From Flavobacterium ammoniigenes (GTDB lineage: Bacteria > Bacteroidota > Bacteroidia > Flavobacteriales > Flavobacteriaceae), in the NCBI RefSeq assembly GCF_020886055.1, contig NZ_AP025184.1, forward strand, positions 1,240,001-1,304,000: a DNA stretch of 64,000 nucleotides, read 5' to 3'. Both the position numbers and the translations under genes were made by a program. Every line of letters starts with the position of its first letter. Position 1 is the first letter of the stretch. The notes beneath the pieces were generated by a model. The model saw nothing but the letters and a program-made list of their open reading frames with translations, did not search any database and was not told the DNA's origin. This document shows, in pieces, positions 15,393-25,163 of the stretch.

Positions 15393-17287
15393 TAGTGATG
15401 AATTGTATATTTGTTATTCGCCTTGATGACGATTTGTTCTTGTTCTAACAATTGCTGCAGAATTTCAATGACTGTTTCTGTATCCGTTTGTATTCTTTCT
15501 TGAATTTCTCTCGAATTTAATTCTTCTGTTTGCAATACGCTTAGTATGGTAGCAGCAAGTGAATTGGTGTTTTTAACTTTTTTATTTTTGCCAATGCAAT
15601 ACGAGCAAATTCCACAATCAGTTGCTGTTTTTTCGCCAAAATAATCTAAAATCAACCGATTTTTACAAATCTGTTTCTCATTAATATAATGAATAACTGA
15701 TTGCAATTGCTCTTTTTTAAGCTGGTTTTGCCTTTCTAAATATTTTGCTACTCTATTAATGGTTCGTTCGTCTTCGCGAATTTCGTTAAAAAGGAGGGAC
15801 GCATCATTATTTTTTGCTTGATATTCAATGATATTTTTCTCTTTTAATTTTTGTAAAACAGCTTGAACTTCAATAGACGTATGATTTGATTTTTTAGCAA
15901 TAAAATCCAAATTGAAAGCAGTTTGCATTTCATAAATGCCTGGATAGGCTCTCAACATGGTGAGCATAATTTCCTCATCATTTGGATTCAAACTAATGTA
16001 TCGCAGTACTTCTTTCGAAGGAATTAAAAATTGCAATTTAATCTTTTCAGAAAATTCCTGAGACAAACTAATAATGCCTTGTCGGTCTAAAAACTGAAAG
16101 GCATTATAGGTTTTTAAAGTTGGAAAATTGTATTTCAAACAAAAGTGATTCAGGTTGAAAGCAAATTGTTCATTGATGCCTTCTCCATATGCAATTTGAA
16201 AATAATTGCACAATTTGATGTAGATCGAATTCAAAAAAGCTTTGTCAGGCAAATTGGATAAAAATTGATTTTCAGCTTGTAAGGTATCAGATGGACTGGT
16301 CAATAAAATGGCAAAAGCTTTTTCGCCATCCCGTCCAGCACGTCCTGATTCTTGGTAATAATTTTCAATATTATCTGGCAATTGAATGTGGATTACCGTT
16401 TTTACATTGGCTTTGTCAATTCCCATTCCAAAGGCATTGGTAGCGACAATTACTTGCACTTCTTCTTGCATCCACAGCGCCATATTTTTGTCTTTTTCTT
16501 TTGGCGAAAGCCCACCATGATAATAGGTAGCTTTGAATCCTATAGCGTTTAGTTGATTCGATAAATCCATGCAAGAACGTCGGTTACGAACATAAATTAT
16601 GGAGGGTTGCGGATTTTTTTTGAGCACCTGTTCTATTTTATACAGTTTGTCCTCCGCCTCAATTACCATATAGGCAATGTTGTTTCGAGCAAATGATTTT
16701 TGAAATATTTGCGGATTTTGCAAAGCTGTTTCGGCAATAATATCTTCTTTAACTCTAGGAGTAGCTGTGGCAGTTAAGGCCAAAAAAGGGACTTTTTGAA
16801 AGTGTTTTTTTAGTTCGGAAATTTTTAAATAGGCCGGTCTAAAATCATGTCCCCACTGCGAAACACAATGGGCTTCGTCTATCGCAATCAAGTTAATCGG
16901 AAGATTTTTTATGCGATCCAAAATCCAATCCGATTGCAAACGTTCGGGAGATAGATACAAAAATTTGTAATTCCCAAACTGGCAATTGTCTAATAAATCA
17001 ATCATTTCTTCAGAACGGATACCGCCTGTCAAGGCAATGGCTTTGATATTGCGTGCTTGTAAATTGGCGACCTGATCTTTCATTAATGCTACCAAAGGCG
17101 AAATCACCAAACAAATCCCATCTTTCATCAATGCCGGCACCTGAAAGCAGATTGATTTTCCACCGCCCGTTGGCAAAATAGCTAATGTATCCTTGCCGCT
17201 TACAACCGAATCAATGATTTCGTTTTGTAGCGATCGGAATTGATCGTGCTTCCAATATTTCTGAAGAATAGCTAGTGCTGTTTGCAT
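15392..17287 (-). CDS. recQ: ATP-dependent DNA helicase RecQ
   Basis: 631 residues from ATG 17287. Superfamily 2 helicase: Walker A LPTGGGKSICFQ, DEAH box in IDEAHCVSQWGHDFRPAY, LTATATPRVK (motif III), FGMGIDKANVKTVIH and QESGRAGRDG (motif VI). The zinc-binding Cys cluster is CKNRLILDYFGE...CGICSYC, followed by a winged-helix C-terminus. It unwinds 3'-5' in recombination and repair. A longer reading from TTG 17317 is possible but the ATG is preferred. No clear HRDC domain. Coupled to fmt by one-base overlap. Confidence 0.94.
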   Translation of the reverse strand: MQTALAILQKYWKHDQFRSLQNEIIDSVVSGKDTLAILPTGGGKSICFQVPALMKDGICLVISPLVALMKDQVANLQARNIKAIALTGGIRSEEMIDLLDNCQFGNYKFLYLSPERLQSDWILDRIKNLPINLIAIDEAHCVSQWGHDFRPAYLKISELKKHFQKVPFLALTATATPRVKEDIIAETALQNPQIFQKSFARNNIAYMVIEAEDKLYKIEQVLKKNPQPSIIYVRNRRSCMDLSNQLNAIGFKATYYHGGLSPKEKDKNMALWMQEEVQVIVATNAFGMGIDKANVKTVIHIQLPDNIENYYQESGRAGRDGEKAFAILLTSPSDTLQAENQFLSNLPDKAFLNSIYIKLCNYFQIAYGEGINEQFAFNLNHFCLKYNFPTLKTYNAFQFLDRQGIISLSQEFSEKIKLQFLIPSKEVLRYISLNPNDEEIMLTMLRAYPGIYEMQTAFNLDFIAKKSNHTSIEVQAVLQKLKEKNIIEYQAKNNDASLLFNEIREDERTINRVAKYLERQNQLKKEQLQSVIHYINEKQICKNRLILDYFGEKTATDCGICSYCIGKNKKVKNTNSLAATILSVLQTEELNSREIQERIQTDTETVIEILQQLLEQEQIVIKANNKYTIHH

Positions 17288-17348
17288 AGATTTCAGGGCG
17301 CTACGTTGTAGTTGCAATGTAAAAGGGAATTGCTTTTACAAGGTATTT

Positions 17349-17888
17349 TTAGTTTGAAATTTGCTCTAAGATAAAAAGAATTCTTTTATCTACGGTATCT
17401 TTGGGAACCTCAATCAATTCGTAACCGTATTTTTCATAGGTCTCAACTAAATGATCGTGAATTAATTGCGCTTGTTCGAAGTTTTCATAGCGTTCTTGAT
17501 CGCTCACATAGATATCCTCCCAAGGAGGTAAAATAAATATTTTGGAGTATATGTGCTCTTTACAAGCTGCGTCAAAAAAGGAAGGATAGCTGTCACCAAT
17601 GTAATGCATATAAGCTAAAACATCAGGAATACCACGATCCAAAAACACAATATTATGGGGTTCTTGATGGGCATCAAGAAATTGTTTTTTTCGCCCTTCT
17701 AACAAGAGTTCGCTAAAAAGCAAAGGGTTTTCTAAAAACAATTGTTCAATTCCTTGTTGTTGTGCTTGGGCAGTAACTTGTCTAGAAATCTCAGGATAGC
17801 AACAATATCCATTTTCGACTAATCCGTCAATGATAGTTGTCTTTCCTGTTCCAGGGCCACCAATAATTACGATGATTTCTTTTTGCAC
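17349..17888 (-). CDS. P-loop ATPase/kinase of the AAA_28 (NadR-like) type
   Basis: 179 residues: Walker A GGPGTGKTT near the N-terminus, VFLDRGIPDVLAYMHY as Walker B-like region, and an arginine-containing RYENFEQAQ segment. Such proteins look like small nucleotide or cofactor kinases, but substrate is unknown. It lies 61 bases upstream of recQ on the same strand and may be co-transcribed. A -7-like TAAATTTG sits at 17906-17913 (minus strand). Confidence 0.8.
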   Translation of the reverse strand: MQKEIIVIIGGPGTGKTTIIDGLVENGYCCYPEISRQVTAQAQQQGIEQLFLENPLLFSELLLEGRKKQFLDAHQEPHNIVFLDRGIPDVLAYMHYIGDSYPSFFDAACKEHIYSKIFILPPWEDIYVSDQERYENFEQAQLIHDHLVETYEKYGYELIEVPKDTVDKRILFILEQISN

Positions 17889-18008
17889 TTTTTGTAAATA
17901 AGTCGCAAATTTACCTAAAGTAATTGGGATTTTAAAAATTAATCCTTTAGATAATTATCATTGATTTCAAAAAACAACTTGAAATTCTAAATTCTAAAAT
18001 CAATACCT

Positions 18009-18016
18009 TATATTTG
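18009..18016 (+). promoter_or_regulatory. -7 element of the DUF493-DUF4290-murA unit
   Basis: TATATTTG, about 20 bases upstream of the start codon; no TTG at the right -33 distance. Confidence 0.5.
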
Positions 18017-18036
18017 CGTTAATTTTATGCTTAGTA

Positions 18037-18333
18037 ATGGATCAAGAAAAAGAAAATAAGACCGCTGAGTTTTACGAGAGATTAAAAGTAGAGTTGGACA
18101 TGAGTAATACCTGGCCAGCAGAATATCTCTTTAAATTTATTGTTCCTTCAGTTGATGATAATGTCCAGCGAGTTGAAGATGCATTTGATTGCATGGGTGC
18201 TGTAATTAAAACTACGAAATCCAAAACCGGAAAATTTACCAGTGTTTCGGTAGATGTACAAATGAAAAACGCTCAAGAAATAATTGATAAATATATCGAA
18301 GTTTCGGTAATTGAAGGAATCGTTTCCTTATAA
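18037..18333 (+). CDS. DUF493 (YbeD-like) protein
   Basis: 98 residues of the YbeD/DUF493 family: KFIVPSVDDNVQRVEDAFDC then TSKTGKFTSVSVDVQMKNAQEI. The fold resembles ACT-like regulatory domains; the function is undetermined. First gene of a three-gene run with DUF4290 and murA, three bases before the next start. Confidence 0.88.
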   Translation: MDQEKENKTAEFYERLKVELDMSNTWPAEYLFKFIVPSVDDNVQRVEDAFDCMGAVIKTTKSKTGKFTSVSVDVQMKNAQEIIDKYIEVSVIEGIVSL

Positions 18334-18336
18334 AAT

Positions 18337-19056
18337 ATGAATTCAAAATACACCAAAGAAAATGCGAATGATGTTGTACATCACTTGGAATACAATGCAG
18401 AGCGATCGCATTTGATTATTCCGGAGTACGGCCGTCATTTGCAAAAACTAATTGATCAAGCAACGGAAATTGAAGATGCTGAAGAGCGCAATAAAGCGGC
18501 TAAATACATCATTCAAGTGATGGGAACCTTGAATCCTCATTTGCGAGATGTTCCCGATTTTCAGCATAAATTATGGGATCAATTGTTTATTATGTCTGAC
18601 TTTAAGTTGGACGTTGTTTCACCCTACCCAATTCCGTCTCGAGAAGTGTTACAACTGAAACCAGATGTGTTGCAATACCCACAAAATTTTCCAAAATACC
18701 GTTATTATGGCAACAATATCAAGTACATGATTGATGTAGCCAATAAATGGGACGAAGGAGAAATGAAGAGTGCTTTGGTAAAAGTGATTGCCAATCACAT
18801 GAAAAAATCGTATTTAAGTTGGAATAAAGATACCGTGAAAGATGATGTTATTTTTGAACATCTTTACGAATTGTCTGATGGTAAATTGAATTTATTACAA
18901 AGTACAGAGGAGTTATTAAATACAACGGATTTACTGCGAACCAACAAACGGGTGTCGAATAAAATTTTGCCAGTAGGTCAACCAAAGATTCAAGGCAATA
19001 AAAACAACAATAAACCAGGAAAACCAAAACAGTTTCAAAAAAATAAACAAAAATAA
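18337..19056 (+). CDS. DUF4290 protein
   Basis: 239 residues of the Bacteroidota family DUF4290: opening HHLEYNAERSHLIIPEYGRH, then IQVMGTLNPHLRDVPDFQHKL. A Lys/Asn-rich, probably disordered tail runs from about residue 210 and may bind nucleic acid. The function is unknown. Directly between DUF493 and murA: its stop codon ends one base before murA ATG, so expression is coupled. Confidence 0.9.
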   Translation: MNSKYTKENANDVVHHLEYNAERSHLIIPEYGRHLQKLIDQATEIEDAEERNKAAKYIIQVMGTLNPHLRDVPDFQHKLWDQLFIMSDFKLDVVSPYPIPSREVLQLKPDVLQYPQNFPKYRYYGNNIKYMIDVANKWDEGEMKSALVKVIANHMKKSYLSWNKDTVKDDVIFEHLYELSDGKLNLLQSTEELLNTTDLLRTNKRVSNKILPVGQPKIQGNKNNNKPGKPKQFQKNKQK

Positions 19057-20370
19057 ATGGGAATTTTCAAAATCGAAGGTGGCATTCGTCTAAAAGGAGA
19101 AATCACACCACAAGGAGCAAAAAATGAGGCTTTACAAATACTTTGTGCTATTTTATTGACCCCAGAAAAAGTAACTATTAATAATGTGCCAGACATTATT
19201 GATATTAATAAACTGATTACTTTATTAGGTAATTTGGGAGTTAAAATTCAAAAAAATGGACCGAATTCTTATACGTTTCAAGCCGATGAGGTAAACGTAA
19301 ATTACCTAGAAACAGAAGCTTTCAAAAAAGAAGGTGGCGCTCTTCGTGGTTCTATTATGATTGTTGGACCATTATTAGCTCGTTTTGGTAAAGGTTATAT
19401 TCCAAAACCAGGTGGCGATAAAATCGGTCGTAGAAGATTAGATACTCACTTTGAGGGATTCATTAATTTAGGTGCCAAATTCAGATACAATAAAGAAGAT
19501 CATTTCTATGGAGTAGAAACTCCTGCCGAAGGTTTACAAGGGGCTTATATGTTATTGGACGAAGCGTCTGTAACTGGAACGGCAAATATTGTAATGGCAG
19601 CTGTTTTAGCAAAGGGAACTACTTCAATATACAATGCTGCTTGCGAACCGTATTTGCAACAGTTGTGTAAAATGTTGAACTCTATGGGAGCCAAAATTAC
19701 AGGTGTTGGATCCAACTTACTGACCATTGAAGGTGTGTCAAGTTTAGGAGGTTGTGAGCACAGAATTTTGCCTGACATGATCGAAATTGGAAGTTGGATT
19801 GGATTAGCTGCCATGACTAAATCAGAAATCACCATTAAAGATGTAAGCTGGGATAATTTAGGTGTAATTCCTAATGTGTTCAGAAAATTAGGTATCACAT
19901 TAGAAAGACGCGGAGATGACATTTACATACCTTCTCATGTAGATGGTTATGAAGTCAAAACCGATATTGATGGTTCGATATTAACTATTGCTGATGCACC
20001 TTGGCCAGGTTTTACGCCAGACTTATTGAGTATTGTTTTGGTTGTGGCTACACAAGCCAAAGGTGATGTTTTAATTCACCAAAAAATGTTTGAAAGCCGT
20101 TTGTTCTTTGTGGACAAATTAATTGATATGGGTGCTAAGATTATGTTGTGTGATCCACATAGAGCAGTGGTGATTGGTCATGATTTCAAATCGCAATTAA
20201 AAGCGACTACCATGTCTTCTCCAGATATTCGTGCGGGTATCTCTTTATTGATCGCAGCACTTTCAGCAAAAGGGACTAGCACGATTCAGAATATCGATCA
20301 AATTGACAGAGGATATGAGCGTATCGATGAGCGTTTAAGAGCTATCGGGGCAAAAATTATTCGTGCCTAA
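19057..20370 (+). CDS. murA: UDP-N-acetylglucosamine 1-carboxyvinyltransferase (MurA, Asp variant)
   Basis: 437 residues of the EPSP/MurA family catalysing the first committed peptidoglycan step, PEP transfer to UDP-GlcNAc. Visible: GAKNEAL (residues 20-26, with Lys22-Asn23), ALRGSIMIVGPLLARFG, and the active-site loop KPGGDKIGRRRLDTH. In E. coli MurA this loop reads with Cys115 where Asp121 stands here (codon 19417-19419); Asp at this place makes MurA insensitive to fosfomycin in other bacteria. C-terminal SPDIRAGISLLIAAL is normal. The gene ends before a long hairpin terminator. Confidence 0.96.
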   Translation: MGIFKIEGGIRLKGEITPQGAKNEALQILCAILLTPEKVTINNVPDIIDINKLITLLGNLGVKIQKNGPNSYTFQADEVNVNYLETEAFKKEGGALRGSIMIVGPLLARFGKGYIPKPGGDKIGRRRLDTHFEGFINLGAKFRYNKEDHFYGVETPAEGLQGAYMLLDEASVTGTANIVMAAVLAKGTTSIYNAACEPYLQQLCKMLNSMGAKITGVGSNLLTIEGVSSLGGCEHRILPDMIEIGSWIGLAAMTKSEITIKDVSWDNLGVIPNVFRKLGITLERRGDDIYIPSHVDGYEVKTDIDGSILTIADAPWPGFTPDLLSIVLVVATQAKGDVLIHQKMFESRLFFVDKLIDMGAKIMLCDPHRAVVIGHDFKSQLKATTMSSPDIRAGISLLIAALSAKGTSTIQNIDQIDRGYERIDERLRAIGAKIIRA

Positions 20371-20390
20371 ATAACAAATAGTAAATAAGT

Positions 20391-20438
20391 AAATATCGTT
20401 TAGAGTCATTTTATTGCAAAATCTCTAAACGATATTTT
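20391..20438 (+). terminator. terminator of the murA unit
   Basis: A perfect 15-base-pair stem (AAATATCGTTTAGAG and its complement) with an 18-base loop, followed by TTTAATTT. Unusually long loop; other functions for the hairpin cannot be excluded. Confidence 0.7.
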
Positions 20439-20458
20439 AATTTATAAATCGTCATACA

Positions 20459-21334
20459 ATGCCAAAAGTAGCAGCAGCAATTAAAGCGACTTATTTCAGT
20501 ATTATTGGAAATACGGTTTTAGCCATTATCAAAGGATTAGCTGGCTTTTTTGGTAATTCGTATGCGCTTATTGCTGATGCAATAGAATCGACTACGGATA
20601 TTTTTGCTTCCTTTTTAGTATTGTTTGGGATTCAATATTCCAACAAACCCGCCGATGAAAATCACCCGTATGGGCACGGAAGAGCGGAACCATTGATAAC
20701 GTTTATAGTAGTGGGGTTTTTAATTACATCGGCAACAATTATTGCCTATGAAAGCATTATAAATATTGGCACAGCTCATGATTTACCTAAATCTTGGACT
20801 TTATACATTTTAGGTGCGATTATTCTATGGAAAGAATATTCTTTTCAATTGGTTTTGAAAAGGAGTAAAGAAACCAATAGTTCTTCTTTAAAAGCCGATG
20901 CATGGCACCATCGAAGTGATGCAATTACTTCAATAGCAGCATTTGTTGGAATTTCAATAGCACTTTTTTTAGGTAAAGGGTATGAATCTGCAGATGACTG
21001 GGCGGCTTTATTTGCCTCTGGATTTATATTGTACAATAGTTATCTCATTTTTAGACCTGCCTTAAGCGAGATAATGGATGAGCATGTCTATGATGATCTG
21101 ATTGAAAATATTAGAACAGTATCCAAAACTGTAGAGGGAATTGTAGATACGGAGAAATGTTTCATTCGAAAGTCAGGTATGAAATACCATGTTGATTTAC
21201 ATGCGACTGTTAAAGCCACTATTTCGGTTAAAGAGGGGCACGACTTAGCGCATCAATTGAAAGATACCTTACGATCAGAAATTCCTGAATTAGGACATGT
21301 GTTAATTCATGTAGAACCAGACGATTCGAAATAA
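20459..21334 (+). CDS. cation diffusion facilitator transporter
   Basis: 291 residues, typical of the CDF family. Six transmembrane helices; the metal site motif ALIADAIESTTDIFAS in TM2 and KADAWHHRSDAITSI in TM5 with HxxxD, a HPYGHGRAEPL loop, and the C-terminal cytoplasmic domain (from about 200). CDF proteins export divalent cations (Zn, Fe, Mn or Cd) in exchange for protons; specificity cannot be read from sequence. Single gene between two terminators. Confidence 0.92.
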   Translation: MPKVAAAIKATYFSIIGNTVLAIIKGLAGFFGNSYALIADAIESTTDIFASFLVLFGIQYSNKPADENHPYGHGRAEPLITFIVVGFLITSATIIAYESIINIGTAHDLPKSWTLYILGAIILWKEYSFQLVLKRSKETNSSSLKADAWHHRSDAITSIAAFVGISIALFLGKGYESADDWAALFASGFILYNSYLIFRPALSEIMDEHVYDDLIENIRTVSKTVEGIVDTEKCFIRKSGMKYHVDLHATVKATISVKEGHDLAHQLKDTLRSEIPELGHVLIHVEPDDSK

Positions 21335-21366
21335 AAAAGGCGTTGCAAACTGCAACGCCTTTTTTA
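21334..21366. terminator. bidirectional terminator
   Basis: AAAAAGGCGTTGCA / TGCAACGCCTTTTT stem with a three-base loop between the convergent CDF and aroQ genes. Confidence 0.9.
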
Positions 21367-21380
21367 TGGTTTCTATTGAT

Positions 21381-21794
21381 TTATAAAAACGATTGAATTG
21401 CTAGGTCGTAACTGTTCAATCCAAATCCTAAAATTACTCCTTTGGCATTTCCTGAAATATAGGATTGATGGCGAAAACTTTCTCTTCCAAAGGTATTTGA
21501 AATGTGTACTTCAATTACTGGAGTGGTGATGGCTTTAACGGCATCTCCAATGCCAATAGAAGTGTGTGTGTAGGCACCAGCATTTAAAATGATTCCATCA
21601 TACGAAAAACCTACTTCTTGAATTTTTCCAATCAACTCACCTTCAATATTGCTCTGAAAATAGTCGAATTCGATAGAAGAAAATTTTGCTTTTAATTGAA
21701 CTAAATACTCTTCGAAGGATTGACTTCCATATACTTCAGGTTCGCGTTTTCCAAGAAGATTTAGATTGGGACCATTAACGATACAAATTTTCAT
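21381..21794 (-). CDS. aroQ: type II 3-dehydroquinate dehydratase
   Basis: 137 residues with all type II DHQase motifs: start CIVNGPNLNLLGKREPEVYG with the catalytic Tyr-containing lid, NAGAYTHTSIGIGDAV, and EVHISNTFGRESFRHQSYIS (catalytic His). It dehydrates 3-dehydroquinate to 3-dehydroshikimate in aromatic amino-acid synthesis. Length is normal; apparently single gene, downstream of the OmpA-like barrel gene but separated by a terminator. Confidence 0.97.
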   Translation of the reverse strand: MKICIVNGPNLNLLGKREPEVYGSQSFEEYLVQLKAKFSSIEFDYFQSNIEGELIGKIQEVGFSYDGIILNAGAYTHTSIGIGDAVKAITTPVIEVHISNTFGRESFRHQSYISGNAKGVILGFGLNSYDLAIQSFL

Positions 21795-21814
21795 AAGATT
21801 ATATTTTTGTAAAA

Positions 21815-21846
21815 ATAAAAAAACCGTTCCAATAAAAGAACGGTTC
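21815..21846 (-). terminator. terminator of the outer-membrane barrel gene
   Basis: ACCGTTC / GAACGGT stem, eight-base loop, T-tract on the minus strand. Confidence 0.8.
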
Positions 21847-21866
21847 TGTAATAAATTGCTTTGTTA

Positions 21867-22436
21867 TTAAAACATCAAACCAGCCGAGACTTGAAGTACT
21901 GAGTTTTTGACCTTAGCTTCTGGAGAGATATCGGTAAGACCTACTACATAGCGTCCTTGTAAGAACAATCCTTTTGTAATATGGATCGTTAAACCTCCAC
22001 CAGCACCAAAATCTAGATTTTTCTGATCATTAATGGAAACGTCTTTCTTTTTGCTCATCAAAAAAGAAGCTTGCGGTCCAAAGTCTAAACTAAAGGTGTT
22101 GTTTAAATTTATTTTAGCCATAACTGGAATACTGATGTAGCCAATATCATTAGTAAAATCGTTAGCAACCCCTACTGCATCGTATTTAGCTCCTTGAGTT
22201 GAATATAATACCTCTGGTTGCAATGAGAAACGTTCTCCTAGTTTTACTTCAGCTAAAAGACCAATATGATAATTAGAAATAGCTTCTGTTTTATAATTAG
22301 TACTATTGACAGTAATAGCTGTACCATTTTGGTTGGCATAATTCACACCAGCTTTTAAACCTAGTTTGAAAAATTGTGCTTGAGAAGTAATTGAAAATGC
22401 TACTAATAAAAGACTTGTTAATACTATTTTTTTCAT
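21867..22436 (-). CDS. outer-membrane beta-barrel protein (porin family)
   Basis: 189 residues from ATG 22436: signal peptide MKKIVLTSLLLVAFSITSQAQ then a small barrel of the PorT/OMP_b-brl_2 type, starting KLGLKAGVNYA, with alternating strands such as RFSLQPEVLYSTQGAKY and a final strand ending VSAGLMF (aromatic C-terminus). No specific role can be assigned. A longer reading from 22481 begins before the signal peptide and is rejected. A consensus promoter lies at 22516-22544. Confidence 0.88.
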   Translation of the reverse strand: MKKIVLTSLLLVAFSITSQAQFFKLGLKAGVNYANQNGTAITVNSTNYKTEAISNYHIGLLAEVKLGERFSLQPEVLYSTQGAKYDAVGVANDFTNDIGYISIPVMAKINLNNTFSLDFGPQASFLMSKKKDVSINDQKNLDFGAGGGLTIHITKGLFLQGRYVVGLTDISPEAKVKNSVLQVSAGLMF

Positions 22437-22515
22437 GGTTTTAAAATTTATTTCTTGTGATTTTAATTCAAAATATAACACAATACATAAGGTTATACAC
22501 TTAAAAATTTCCTCA

Positions 22516-22544
22516 CAAATGTAAGTATTTTACTTAAACGACAA
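22516..22544 (-). promoter_or_regulatory. promoter of the outer-membrane barrel gene
   Basis: Minus strand TTG (22542-22544), 18 bases, TACATTTG (22516-22523). Confidence 0.65.
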
Positions 22545-22617
22545 ATAGATTCTTTTCGTATTGTTATCCGGTACATTAGATAGAGCTAGTTTTTTAAAAA
22601 TTGCGTTACTTTGTGAA

Positions 22618-23517
22618 GTGAATTGGACTTCCTATATAAAAAATTACCAATCCTATTTGAAAATCGAGAGAGGTTTGTCAAATAATACCATTGAAAATTA
22701 TTCTTTTGATGTAGAGCGATTGTGTCTTTTTTTGGAGCAAAATCAAATTCAAGTTTCCCCGATTAACATTACCGAAGAAACAGTTCAGCAATTTATTTAT
22801 AGTGTTTCAAAGCAAGTGAATGCCCGCTCTCAAGCCCGAATTATTTCGGGTTTAAAAAGTTTTTTCAATTATTTGGTTTTTGAAGATTATCGCAATAATA
22901 ATCCGTTAGAACTTATTGAAACTCCCAAGACAGGAAGAAAACTTCCTGACACATTGTCCCTAGAAGAAATAGATGCATTAATTAATGCAGTTGATTTGTC
23001 TTCCAACGAAGGTGAGCGAAACCGAGCTATGTTAGAAACTTTATATGGTTGTGGACTTCGCGTTTCCGAATTGGTAAGTTTAAAAATATCCGATTTGTTC
23101 TTTGAGGAAGGATTTGTAAAAATTACAGGTAAAGGAAACAAACAGCGATTTGTGCCCATAGGCGATTTGACTCAAAAATACATTCAGTTGTATAAAGAGA
23201 ATGTGCGAAATCATGTATCAGTCAAAAAAGGTTTTGAAGATACCCTTTTCCTGAATAGGCGAGGAGGTCAGCTTAGCCGCGCGATGATTTTTACCATCAT
23301 TAAAGATTTGGCTGTCAAAGTCAATTTAAACAAAACGATTAGCCCGCATACGCTACGCCATTCGTTTGCTACTCATTTATTGGAAAATGGCGCTGATTTG
23401 CGTTCGATTCAATTGATGTTAGGTCACGAATCAATTACTACTACCGAAATATACGTTCATTTGGATAGAAAGTTTTTAACCGAAGTGATGAATACCTATC
23501 ATCCTAGAAAGGATTAA
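22618..23517 (+). CDS. xerD: site-specific tyrosine recombinase XerD
   Basis: 299 residues from GTG 22618. N-terminal core-binding domain (YQSYLKIERGLSNNTIENY) and catalytic domain with Arg in GCGLRVSELVSL, HTLRHSFATHLL (His and Arg), LMLGHESI and the Tyr in TTTEIYVHL. It resolves chromosome dimers at dif with a partner. The GTG start gives the length of E. coli XerD (298); a longer reading from TTG 22561 adds an unconserved leader. No dif site was identified in the window. Confidence 0.93.
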   Translation: MNWTSYIKNYQSYLKIERGLSNNTIENYSFDVERLCLFLEQNQIQVSPINITEETVQQFIYSVSKQVNARSQARIISGLKSFFNYLVFEDYRNNNPLELIETPKTGRKLPDTLSLEEIDALINAVDLSSNEGERNRAMLETLYGCGLRVSELVSLKISDLFFEEGFVKITGKGNKQRFVPIGDLTQKYIQLYKENVRNHVSVKKGFEDTLFLNRRGGQLSRAMIFTIIKDLAVKVNLNKTISPHTLRHSFATHLLENGADLRSIQLMLGHESITTTEIYVHLDRKFLTEVMNTYHPRKD

Positions 23518-23520
23518 ATT

Positions 23521-23558
23521 AAAAAGTCCAAATTTCATATTTGAAATTTGGACTTTTA
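23521..23558. terminator. bidirectional terminator
   Basis: AAAAGTCCAAATTTCA and its complement TGAAATTTGGACTTTT around a TATT loop, between the convergent xerD and rny genes. Confidence 0.9.
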
Positions 23559-23577
23559 ATATGTGAAATAGAGTTAA

Positions 23578-25143
23578 TTATTTTGCGATGTTGACCGCTC
23601 TAGTTTCTCTAATTACAGTTACTTTTACTTGACCTGGATAAGTCATTTCAGTTTGGATTTTTTGTGAAATTTCAAACGATAAGTTAGATGCATTATCATC
23701 TGAAACCTTTTCACTCTCAACAATCACACGTAGTTCTCTACCCGCTTGAATTGCATAGGCACTTTTCACCCCATTAAATCCATATGCCACTTCTTCTAAG
23801 TCTTTCAAACGTTGAATGTAAGAATCCAATACTTGTCTTCTTGCACCTGGTCTTGCTCCAGAAATAGCATCACATACTTGGATAATTGGCGAAAGTAAAG
23901 ATTTCATTTCTATCTCGTCGTGGTGGGCTCCAATGGCGTTGCAAACTTCTTCTTTCTCGCCGTATTTCTCAGCCCATTGCATACCTAATAAAGCGTGCGG
24001 TAAATCACTTTCTGTATCTGGCACTTTACCAATATCATGTAATAAACCGGCTCTCTTAGCTAATTTCACATTCAATCCTAATTCAGCTGCCATGATACCA
24101 CAAAGCTTAGATACTTCACGTGAGTGTTGTAATAAATTTTGTCCGTAAGACGAGCGGTATTTCATTCTACCAACTACTTTAATCAATTCTGGGTGTAATC
24201 CGTGGATACCTAAATCAATTACAGTACGTTTACCCACTTCGATAATTTCGTCGTCAATTTGTTTCGCTGTTTTAGCTACCACTTCTTCAATACGTGCTGG
24301 GTGAATACGACCGTCAGTTACTAATTTATGCAATGACAAACGAGCAATTTCTCTACGCACAGGATCGAAACAAGAAAGTATAATTGCTTCTGGTGTATCG
24401 TCAACAATAATTTCGACTCCAGTTGCTGCTTCTAAAGCGCGGATGTTACGTCCTTCACGTCCAATAATACGTCCTTTTACATCATCCGATTCAATATTAA
24501 AAACAGAAACGCAATTTTCTACTGCTTCTTCTGTTCCTACACGTTGGATGGTATTGATGATAATTTTCTTAGCTTCTTGTTGTGCGGTTAATTTTGCCTC
24601 TTCAATTGTATCTTGAATTTGAGACATGGCTTGAGTTTTTGCTTCCGCTTTCAAGCCCTCAATTAATTGCTCTTTTGCTTCTTCTGCAGACAATCCAGAA
24701 ATCACTTCTAATTGTTGCAATTGGCTTTTGTGCATTCTTTCTACTTCAGATTGCTTTTTCTCTAAAATTTCTAATTTAGAGTTGTATTCTAATGTTTTTG
24801 CTTCGTAATCGTCGTTTACTTTTTTGGCTTTAGCCAATTCATTAGAAATTTGAGATTCTTTGTCACGAACTCTTTTTTCTACTTCGGCTACTTTTTTGTC
24901 ACGAGCTAAAATTACTTGTTCGTGTTCTGATTTTAATTCTATAAATCGTTCTTTGGCTTGAAGAATTTTATCTTTTTTAATGTTTTCTGCTTCAAAATTA
25001 GCGTCTTTGATAATTGATGCTGCTTCTTTTTTAGCTGATTTTATTAAGTTCGAAATGTTACTTTTTTCAATGATTTTTGCAATTGCAAAACCAGCTACTA
25101 TTCCGACTATTCCGGTAATGATGATTGTTACTATGTTGTCCAT
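23578..25143 (-). CDS. rny: ribonuclease Y
   Basis: 521 residues: N-terminal membrane anchor (about 1-25), a long charged coiled coil (about 30-190, rich in Lys/Glu), a KH domain ([15 protein letters not shown] near 215) and an HD phosphohydrolase domain ([23 protein letters not shown]). It is the membrane-bound endoribonuclease that initiates mRNA decay. Transcribed downstream of zapA and the 6S-like RNA gene; normal length for the family. Confidence 0.96.
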   Translation of the reverse strand: MDNIVTIIITGIVGIVAGFAIAKIIEKSNISNLIKSAKKEAASIIKDANFEAENIKKDKILQAKERFIELKSEHEQVILARDKKVAEVEKRVRDKESQISNELAKAKKVNDDYEAKTLEYNSKLEILEKKQSEVERMHKSQLQQLEVISGLSAEEAKEQLIEGLKAEAKTQAMSQIQDTIEEAKLTAQQEAKKIIINTIQRVGTEEAVENCVSVFNIESDDVKGRIIGREGRNIRALEAATGVEIIVDDTPEAIILSCFDPVRREIARLSLHKLVTDGRIHPARIEEVVAKTAKQIDDEIIEVGKRTVIDLGIHGLHPELIKVVGRMKYRSSYGQNLLQHSREVSKLCGIMAAELGLNVKLAKRAGLLHDIGKVPDTESDLPHALLGMQWAEKYGEKEEVCNAIGAHHDEIEMKSLLSPIIQVCDAISGARPGARRQVLDSYIQRLKDLEEVAYGFNGVKSAYAIQAGRELRVIVESEKVSDDNASNLSFEISQKIQTEMTYPGQVKVTVIRETRAVNIAK

Positions 25144-25163
25144 GTTAATTAAAAATTGATGTA

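Noticed and set aside
22561..22617. Extended xerD start at TTG 22561
   Set aside because: The added 19 residues are not typical; GTG 22618 gives the standard XerD length.
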